Assembly (NCBI RefSeq): GCF_018991925.1
Contig: NW_024756914.1
Location: forward strand, 9,522,426-9,586,425
Reading direction: 5' to 3'
Origin: Homarus americanus
Lineage: Eukaryota; Arthropoda; Malacostraca; Decapoda; Nephropidae
DNA: 64,000 nt
A model generated the notes under the pieces. The model did no database searches. It worked only from the letters and a program-made list of their open reading frames with translations, and had not been told where the DNA came from. The translations under genes and the position numbers were made by a program. This document shows positions 56,496 to 64,000 of the stretch, piece by piece; positions within the stretch are counted from its first letter, which is position 1; every line of letters begins with the position of its first letter.

Positions 56496-59120
56496 CAGTG
56501 GTCCCGCAGTTAACGAGCGCCTCGGTTAACGAGATTTCAGTTAACGAGTTACCTCCCATAAGATTCTTAAATTCGGTTAACGAGCAACCCTCGGTTAACG
56601 AGTTTCTTACGAGCCGACCTCAACAAGTTTTGGCTTGCACTGGGCGGTCAGCCAGCTGTAGTATTAGTCCGCCAATACATTAATCAGTTCTAGGGCTTAA
56701 ATTCCTTACTATTTTAGTATATATCAAGAAGTTTATACTATTCAATAATTTTGAAAGTTTAATATTAAATTTTTTAGTCATTTTAACAATTATTGAACAT
56801 AATTGAAGGTAAAGTGACTAGTTTAATGCGCAGCATCCAGCCTCTTAACACAGCAAACAGGCGTTAGTCTCTCTCTGTTTTCACTGGAGGTAACATCTTG
56901 CTTGAGACTTTCTTCAACTAAACGCTTTTTTTCTGTGTTTCCAAGCAAATTATTGGTCATTTTGAAATTTATTTTACTTATTGACAATATATAGCGCAGT
57001 GCAGTGTTATTTTAAAGAAAATATTCTTTATTTACAACAAGTTTAACTTTGAAAAGCACGTGTTGACATTGTTTGAATCCAGCATGGGGCCTAAGAGATC
57101 AAGAAAAGCGATTTCAATCCAAACCAAGCAGGAAATCATAAAAAAACATGAACAAGGCATTAGAACAAATGCGCTATGCAAAGAATATAGCATGTCGACA
57201 TCAACTGCGTCAACAATTCTTGCATACAAAGACAAATTTAAAGAAGTGAAAGTGAGAGACAAATCTACAAGAGTGTTTGAAAGTAGATCCCCAATTGCAG
57301 AAACTGAGAGGTTACTTTTCATCTGGATTAAGGAAAAACAGATGAAAGGTGCTTCAGTTTCTACTGAATTCATTTGTGAAAGAGCCAGGGAGATTTACGA
57401 ACATTTAAAGACAGATCAACCTGGTTCTTCAGGCACAGAATTTGAAGATTTTCGGGCCAGCAAAGGCTGGTTCAAAAAATTTAAGAAAAGAAGTGACATT
57501 TTCAGTGTTGTTAGGCATGGTGAAGCTGCTAGTGCTGATAAGGAAGGGGCAGCAAAGTTTTTAGATGAATTTAAAAAACTGATGGAAGAAGAAAATTATC
57601 TTCCACAGCAAGTGTTCAATGTGGACAAAACTGGGCTGTTCTGGAAAAAGATACCCAAAAGAACATTCATCACCAGAGATGAAGCCTCTTTACCTGGGCA
57701 TAAACCCATGAAAGACCGTCTCACTCTATTGCTTGGTGCCAATGCTTCAGGGGATTTCCGACTGAAGCCTATGCTTGTCTACCACTCTGAAAACCCCAGG
57801 GTGTTCAAGCAACAGAAAGTGGTAAGAACAAAGCTTGGAGTTTATTGGAAGTCCAACCGTAAGGCATGGGTGACAAGACAGCTCTTTAATGAATAGGCTG
57901 TTGATGTGTTTTGCCCTTCTGTCAAGAGCTACCTAACCACCAATAATCTCCCTTCAAAGGCTCTTCTCCTCATGGATAATGCTCCTGGTCATGACCCTGA
58001 CCTTGCCAGAAATTTGGAGTATCAATTTGACTTTGTGAAAGTGTTGTTTTTGCCTCCCAACACTACATCAATCATACAGCCAATGGACCAGAATGTGATC
58101 AGCAACTTCAAGAAGTTGTACATGAAGAAAATGTTTAGGTGGTGTCATCAGGCAACTTCCAATGATCCTGAACTAACACTGAAACATTTCTGGAAGACAC
58201 AATTCAACATCCTGGAGGCTGTAAAATTGATTGTGTCATCATGGCAAGAAGTCTCCACTAGATCCCTCAATTCTTCATGGAAAGCACTGTGGCCATCAGT
58301 AGTCCATGATTTTGAGGGATTTGAGGAAGAAACAGAGTTGGACCAGGAGATTGTGTCCATTGGTCAGTCATTGGGCCTTGAAGTGGAGGAGGAGGATGTG
58401 GAAGAGCTTGTGATGTCTCATGAGGAGGAACTTACTCCTGATGACTTGAAGCAACTGGATGAGATGTTACAGGTAGAAGCTGACAGTGGTGAGGAGGAAA
58501 TTGAAAGTGATGACCATATGTCAGCTAAACAGTTGAAAGATGTGATTTACTACTGGGAGAAGTTCAGGGAACTGGCTTCAAAGTACCCAGAAGTGGAAAA
58601 AAACTGAACTAACTTTGTGTCATGTTGAGGACTCGGTGGTCTCCTTCTTTAAACATAAGTTAATGGTGAGGAGGACAGATGCCCCACAGACCACAAATGA
58701 CACTTTCTTCAGTAAAAGGCAGAGGGAACAAGATGCTAGCCCTCAGCCTTCCACTTCAAGAAGGAGAGAGGATGTTCATGGTGGAGAATCTGTCAGTCCA
58801 GAGGTTCCTGACATTTTCATGGAAGGTGACTCACCTTCCAAGAAGCAGTAAAATGCTTCTCCTCCACCTCCACTTCCTTCTCTTCTCCCTTCTCCACCTC
58901 CCACTTCAAATGCACATCATCATCATCATCCAGGAGCCTTCTACATACACACCTCAAAGTAAGTGAACTTTTCTACCATTTTTGTTGAATTTAGGCAATT
59001 TTCGGTGAGCTGGAACCAATTACCCAAAAACCCATTGAAACAATGGTTTCGGTTAACGAGATTTTTGGTTAACAAGCAACCTGCTGGAACGGATTGTGCT
59101 CGTTAACCGAGGGACCACTG
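56496..59120 (+). mobile_element. full-length pogo/Tigger transposon, 2.6 kb
   Basis: The ends CAGTGGTCCCGCAGTTAACG and CTCGTTAACCGAGGGACCACTG are inverted, with TA duplications at 56494-56495 and 59121-59122. Sub-terminal CGGTTAACGAG motifs are repeated at the left end. It contains a transposase gene (57084-58606). Its ends and leader match the non-autonomous copies at 9601-13403, 16697-17957 and 24472-25143, making it the likely parent type. Confidence 0.93.
57084..58851 (+). pseudogene. Tigger transposase (CENP-B-like), one stop and one C-terminal frameshift
   Basis: The frame starts at ATG 57084 (MGPKRSRKAISIQTKQEII), an N-terminal psq-type helix-turn-helix, followed by a CENPB-type helix-turn-helix region (ASVSTEFICERAREIYEHLK) and the DDE domain. 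Catalytic residues are visible: Asp in VFNVDKTGLFW, Asp in LLLMDNAPGHD and Asp in IIQPMDQNVI, the DDD form of this family. TAG at 57894-57896 interrupts the frame between the first and second Asp, and coding resumes in phase at once. The frame ends at 58606. A C-terminal tail (HVEDSVVSFFKHKLMVRR) continues one frame over to 58851. Function would be cut-and-paste transposition. This copy looks recently inactivated. Confidence 0.92.
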
Positions 59121-59653
59121 TATACACCCTGTACTGTACTGTACAGTTAACACTACAATTTGTTGTGGATGTATCCAGTAGTTTTTGTGGATTCAAACAA
59201 AGAACTACTACTTTTGCAGAATGAGATCGTGATAAAAAAAATGAAAGCGGTGGGTTAGAAACTGTCAACATAAAAGATTTACTTTGTCACACACACATCA
59301 ATTTGTCTCCTAATGTTAATCCTACACTACATCACCTACTCCTAGTTCTTCTTTCTCTTCCGCCCTCATTAAAACTTTACAATACTTTACTTCCATGTAC
59401 TGCACCCTAAAATTACAATTGTTCATGTACAGTAATAACAACAATTAATATGATAAAGAGGTCCACTCTCAACCAAAACTTCTCCACCACCTGGGCACGA
59501 CGGCTGTGAGAACGATAAAAATGGGGCGTGTCATCTCATAATGATTTCAGATCCTTCGTTCACTCTTCAGATTACTGTACAGTACGTAGTGGTTACAGTG
59601 GCCGAGAAACTTTTGGGTGAGAGTGTACATAATCAAGAAAGAACGTAACGTAC

Positions 59654-59782
59654 CTTTTGGATGAACTTCTCAACACTCTGGACCACATGTTTGTAGAATT
59701 TTATGGCTCTTATCGCGCCCTTTGTAATAGCTGTCATCTTTGCCTTCGATATCGGGGGCTTGCATTCGTAAAGCCCCGCGAG
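59654..59782 (-). CDS. SCAF4/SCAF8: SCAF4/SCAF8-like, first visible coding exon (CID start)
   Basis: A 129-nt minus-strand exon of 43 codons, phase 0 at both ends, lies between the acceptor CCTTTACAG and the donor GTACGTTACG. It encodes LAGLYECKPPISKAKMTAIT, then KGAIRAIKFYKHVVQSVEKF and IQK, the first two helices of the CTD-interacting domain. PPISKAKMT and the FYKHVVQSVEKFI segment are hallmark SCAF4/SCAF8 sequence. The roughly ten N-terminal residues including the start Met must come from an exon further right that I could not identify. The intron to the next exon is about 16.5 kb and holds the Gmr1-like element, the Tigger copy and the CAGTA arrays. Confidence 0.96.
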
Positions 59783-61431
59783 CTGTAAAGGAAATGCACA
59801 TCAGCATATATCATCAGGTGTTTCAGGTTAATTCAGACACTTTTAGGGAGTATTGTGAGCACCATCCTCATATTCAATGGTAAGTGCTAGAGAGGTACAA
59901 GGGAGGGAGGGAGGGAGGGAGGGAGAGGGGGAAGAAGAGGAAGGGAGGGAGGGAGGGAGGATAGGGGAGGGAGAAGAAGGGAAGGAAGAGGAGGGAGAAG
60001 ATGGGAAGGAAGGGTGAAGGAGGGAGAGGAAGGAAGAGAAGAAACAAAAGAATAAAGGAAACTGCAGTGGGACTATTGGCCCATACTGGGAAGGGTAGAG
60101 GAAGGGAGAGAAGATGGAGATTGGAGAAGGAAAGAGGGAGGGAGGGAGAGATTTGATATGCTTACTATAAAACAATCAAACAGAAAGATTGTCAGGATAC
60201 ATAGAGAAATCAGGAAGACACAGACACTGTACTATAATAATTTATCCCAACATAAGACATGAGGGTTGAAAATATAAGTCAACAGCACATACGACTGTTG
60301 TTGCTCTACATAAGAGTTGAGATGGTTGTGAATAAATGGGTACAGTACAGAAGTTATGTCATCAGCGATCACACAGAGTAAAACATGACAATGACAGGTA
60401 CGGCATATACTGTATGTCATTGTTGTGAAGAGGTTGAAGGTGGGAAACAATGGGTATCATTATTGTTTCAGTCATGCAAGGAGTTTAGGTTAGGTTAAAA
60501 TTATGTTTTTCCGATGGTTTTTGATGTGTTGAACGGTTCTGTCCTTAGGAAAATAGGTGCATGACCGTAGCGATGATCTTACCAACCAATGTACCTTATC
60601 TGCAATGTGTCACTCACTACACAGCCAACTGTACATTCAGTAAGTGCAAAAGTACCATAAGTACAGAACTGTACTGTACATAACAGAGTGGATATTTTAT
60701 ACTACTAGTATAGGCTAGTGCATAGAGGTGTATATGGAGGGAGAGGAGAGTGACAGTTAGCAACACCTGCTACAGGAGATGGTACAGACCATCCTGTATC
60801 ATCATATCACCACCTACATCACAACCTCAACACGACAGCATCTGTGGGGGTGTTGCCGAATAGAGGGTTTATCTTGGAATTTGAAGCACCAGTAAACCCT
60901 CTGTAACTGGCTGTGAAGCCTGTGTTCAGATCTCTAGAATCAGCTTTAACTGTATCATTAAAACTTAAAATGGTTGGTATATAAACAGCAAGAACAAAAC
61001 CATATACTGTATCATTAATAAAGGTATAAAGTTAGTGTACAAACTGCGTTACAGTCGCCTTATTAACTGTGCTACACCTTGGACTGTCTCAGCTCCACAC
61101 TCACCACAGTGGAGACTGGTAGATACTTAAAACTTTATACATAATGATAATTATTTATTTTAGTTATTTATTTTCACACTTTCTGTATACGTGTAGATTT
61201 GTGTGTGCATGTAACAGTAATAAAAATAAATAAATAAATAATACAAAATTTGGTACATTACAGTGTATGTGCCCAAAATTATGCACTGAAAAATACCTTA
61301 TGATAATTAATGGTATTTGTTTTCTTTTGCACTCTATGTAAGACTAAGTGTAACTAAATTAATAAAATTATAATAAATATTGAAATTTGGAGTTTGCTAC
61401 CATAGACTATGCTATTATTACTCTAATCGTA
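59783..61431. other. intron or 5' flank, with a purine-rich tract
   Basis: A (GGGA)n/(GAAG)n purine-rich tract lies at about 59901-60150. The start-codon exon of the SCAF gene should lie in this direction, but no short ATG exon with a donor in phase 0 could be supported. Scattered CAGTA motifs and an (AAATA)n run near 61220 are present. Confidence 0.4.
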
Positions 61432-62128
61432 CAGTAAGTCCGCGCTTAACGTCGTCCCGCTTAACGTTGTTTCAGTACTACGTCACTAAACTTCAGAGAC
61501 CAAAAATTCACTTACTGTCCCGGTGATCCAATACTACGTCGTTTTGCGTTGTCACGGACTACTTTCTACGGCGCATCACCCGCTCGTCTGGCCACGCTAC
61601 GCTCTCTTAGCTCGGCACAGTCTCACCACCCTCCTCCTCCTCTCCCGCCATACTTCTTCGCTCCACTACCCACCACACACTCGCACTACCACCTCTGCCC
61701 ATCGGTGAGTACCAATGCAAACTTAGCATCCTCCTCGACTTATGACCTATTCGACTTACGACTACCCGCACTTACGACCTGCCTCAGTCGTACCAAAATT
61801 TCGTCAAATTACGTATTTTCGAGTCCCAAAGTCAGTCCACAGACAAAATTTTCATCTGTAATTCACTTTAAAATGGCTGGCAAGCTTAAAAGTGAGTGTT
61901 TTGTGGTGCTGAGAAGAAAAAGAGACACCCATTTTAGATTTTCTATGTATTATTTAAGCATTTCCGGCGTACGACCATTTCGACTTACGACGTGGATGTC
62001 AGTCCCTAACCCCGTCATAAGTCGGGGAGTACCTGTATTTCTTATGGGGAAAATTGATCCGCTTAACGTTGTTTCGTAAAACGTCGCGTTTTTAGGAACG
62101 AAACCCCAACGTTAAGCGAGGACTTACT
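61432..62128 (+). mobile_element. Tigger-like MITE, family GTCCGCGCTTAACG, with a nested MITE
   Basis: The ends CAGTAAGTCCGCGCTTAACG and CGTTAAGCGAGGACTTACTG are inverted, with TA on each side (61430-61431, 62129-62130). Inside, at about 61718-62036, is a second element of the CGACTTACGAC family (compare 31553-31860), with its ATG at 61873 and frame MAGKLKSECFVVLRRKRD. Confidence 0.88.
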
Positions 62129-62694
62129 GTACAAGCAAACTAGACGAGGGTCGGTGTTGACCACTGCATAACTTGTCATGGATGAGCCTACAGTACAGTC
62201 ATTCATAAGTGCAGGAGATCTTTAGAAATATTGTCCCCATTTATATTTTATAGAAAATTTCCCTCAAGTTCGTAGTTAACTTTTGATAATGTTTTCCAGT
62301 ACAGCACAGTATAGGGAACCCTGGGGATCCTGGACTGGATTACATGATAAAAGTGGAGGAGACAGACAGTTATCACCACAAGGATGGTCACATGGGGTAG
62401 AAAAATAAATACAAATAAAAAAGGACCCGGGGTAAAAAAAAAACGGGCACATAAACTGTTTTTTTTCTGTAGGTTGGCCACTTAATTCCTCACAAGTGCT
62501 GCCTCTATGTCTGTTTATTTCCATGATATGAACAATAGAAAAAGTCTAACAAATTCATGAAAAAAATTCCATTTTTTAATTACTTCGCATCTGATGGGTA
62601 CAGTATTAATTGTATACAATACCTGTACTGTATATACTGTACTCTTATGTGTGAGTGTGAAGGGATTGTTATTTTTAATCATTAGGCCAAATAA
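62129..62694. other. non-coding, nothing recognised
   Basis: No reading frame of note. It contains an A run near 62440 and short TACTG/CAGTA motifs. Confidence 0.4.
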
Positions 62695-63110
62695 TGTATT
62701 AGCCCCTGTCTCATGGCAATAACAATTATATAAATTTGGGTTAATACATTTACTTTATATAATCCAATCACCCTACTGTAATTTTCCATAAGCTGTGAGC
62801 TGCCATGTTCTGTTCACGTGAGGGGAAATTCCTCTATCAGTAAACCGACCTTGAGAAGGTAGGGTTAGCCAGGCCTCCCCTTCAGAGCCCCTTCACAGGC
62901 ACCAGTCCTCACTTGAAGCTCACGAGAATCGGACAGGTGACCTTACTCAGTCAAGCTGAGACTGTGACCAATATAGTTTTACCAATAAACGGAGAAAAGA
63001 CCATTTGGTGTTTGTAACTTAACCCCTCATAACTTATTTATATACGTATAAGCCAAGTTAAGGAAACTCTACCCAAACCTTATATATAAAACCCCAAAAC
63101 AGCTATCACA
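62695..63110 (+). mobile_element. solo LTR related to the errantivirus-like element
   Basis: TGTATTAGCCCC begins the segment, as in the LTR at 19056. TTTATATAATCCAATCACCC, CCATAAGCTGTGAGCTGCCATGTTC and GGGGAAATTCC align with ATATAATCATATCACCCC, CCACTGGCTATGAGGTGACATGGTC and GGGTAAGTTCC of that LTR. The 3' part has diverged. It ends at CTATCACA before the next repeat. No internal region is present, so it is a solo LTR or a fragment. Confidence 0.7.
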
Positions 63111-63615
63111 AGGTAAGGTTAGGTAAGGTTAGGTTAGGTCAGGTCAGGCTCTGTTAGGTCAGGTTCTGTTAGGTCAGGTTCTGTTAGGTTCTGTTAGGTC
63201 AGGTTCTGTTAGGTCAGGTTCTGTTAGGTCATTAGGTCAGGTTCTGTTAGGTCAGGTTCTGTTAGGTAGGTTAGTTTAGGTTTAAGTAAGTCAGGTTCTG
63301 TTAGGTCAGGTAGGTTAGGTTCTGTTAGGTCAGGTTCTGTCAGGTCAGGTAGGTTAGGTTCTGTTAGGTCAGGTTCTGTCAGGACAGGTAGGTTAGGTTC
63401 TGTTAGGTCAGGTTCTGCCAGGTCAGGTAGGTTAGGTTCTGTTAGGTAGGTTAGTTTAGGTTTAATTAGGTCAGGTTTTATTAGGTCAGGTTCTGTCAGG
63501 TCAGGTAGGTTAGGTTCTGTTAGGTCAGGTTCTGTTAGGTAGGTTAGTTTAGGTTTAATTAGGTCAGGTTCTGTCAGGTCAGGTTCTGTTCGGTCAGGTT
63601 CTGTTAGGTCAGGTA
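63111..63615. repeat. TTAGG-containing 15-bp tandem array
   Basis: AGGTAAGGTTAGG at the left passes into a 15-bp unit GTTAGGTCAGGTTCT with variants (GTAGGTTAGTTTAGGTTTAATTAG), about thirty copies. The TTAGG pentamer, the arthropod telomeric unit, occurs in most copies. The minus-strand LTEPDLTEPNLPDL-type frame is a by-product of the 15-bp period. Confidence 0.9.
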
Positions 63616-64000
63616 GGTTAGTTTTTTTTTTAACGGGGATTAGCCCACCCGGGCACAGGTCACTGACCCACATCAGGGCCCAGGGGGTGAAAATTTAATC
63701 ATAATAACAATAATAATTCATAGTAAATAAAATTTATAATGAAAAGTAAAATAAAATATTAATGATAATAATAATAATCACAACACTGTGATAATAATAA
63801 ATACAAAGAAATGCAAGAATGAAAAAAAATCAACAGTGAGAAACGCTATATGTATGTTGTTTTGTCATGTAATAGAAACAATTGAGACCCTACAATTGTG
63901 TGTGTAAATGAGGCAGAAAGTCAGATCAGCAACCTGGGACTTGGTCACAATTTTCGTGATGCCATATGGCAGCAGGGTCTACCATTAGACAACACATTAT
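63616..64000. repeat. third copy of the GGGATTAGCCCACCCGGGCA repeat, then AT-rich sequence
   Basis: GGGGATTAGCCCACCCGGGCACAGGTCACTGACCCACATCAGGGCCC matches the pair at 18155-18200 and 18480-18530, again followed by AATAAT-rich DNA and AAATGCAAGAATGAAAAA. This shared 3' sequence suggests one dispersed element family whose ends are not resolved. Confidence 0.7.

Noticed and set aside
59843..60175. Ser/Pro-rich minus-strand frame
   Set aside because: Translation of a purine-rich simple-sequence tract.
63224..63673. 149-codon LTEPDLTEPNLPDL frame
   Set aside because: By-product of the 15-bp TTAGG-containing array.

Overview
This is eukaryotic, intron-rich, repeat-dense DNA. There are no operons or bacterial signals. 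The arthropod telomere-like TTAGG-type array, a tRNA-derived SINE, an endogenous gypsy-type retrovirus with an insect/baculovirus-F-like envelope, very long simple-sequence arrays and many pogo/Tigger MITEs suggest a decapod crustacean (inference; no species call is possible by eye).

Host gene. One host gene spans most of the window on the minus strand. It is the SCAF4/SCAF8 orthologue, an SR-related factor that binds the RNA polymerase II C-terminal domain. Nine consecutive coding exons were found with matching splice phases: 59654-59782, 42991-43152, 37489-37809, 33590-33815, 32395-32617, 30909-31086, 29521-29761, 15563-15718 and 7626-7818. They encode the CTD-interacting domain, a Gln/Pro-rich linker, an RS/RD/RE-rich segment and the RRM. 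The start codon lies to the right of 59782 and the C-terminus lies left of 7626, probably outside the window. The RS segment has two lesions: one surplus base in the sixth exon listed and an in-frame TGA in the seventh.

Introns and flanks, left to right. 1-7.6 kb: a 54-bp minisatellite, a fold-back hairpin and a GGACA/TACTG microsatellite. 7.8-15.5 kb: hAT MITEs, a nested pogo/Tigger island and a 45-bp minisatellite. 16-29 kb: more Tigger material, then a decayed LTR retrovirus with gag, pol and env remnants, itself hit by a MITE. 29.1-29.5 kb: a 68-bp minisatellite. 31.5-34.7 kb: two MITEs. 38-40 kb: a Penelope-like element with GIY-YIG remains. 40.4-47 kb: TACTG arrays in opposite orientations on either side of the second SCAF exon, with a tRNA-Ala-type SINE inside one of them. 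47.5-54.3 kb: a young, almost complete Ty3/gypsy element in which integrase precedes reverse transcriptase (Gmr1-like order). 54.4-54.7 kb: a possible two-exon mini-gene. 55.3-59.1 kb: two MITEs and a full-length Tigger transposon with one stop and one frameshift. 61.4-64 kb: a MITE, a solo LTR related to the retrovirus, and a TTAGG-like 15-mer array.

The most unusual items are the integrase-first retrotransposon with its single in-frame stop, the inverted pentanucleotide arrays around one SCAF exon, the two lesions in the SCAF RS region, and the unidentified mini-gene.
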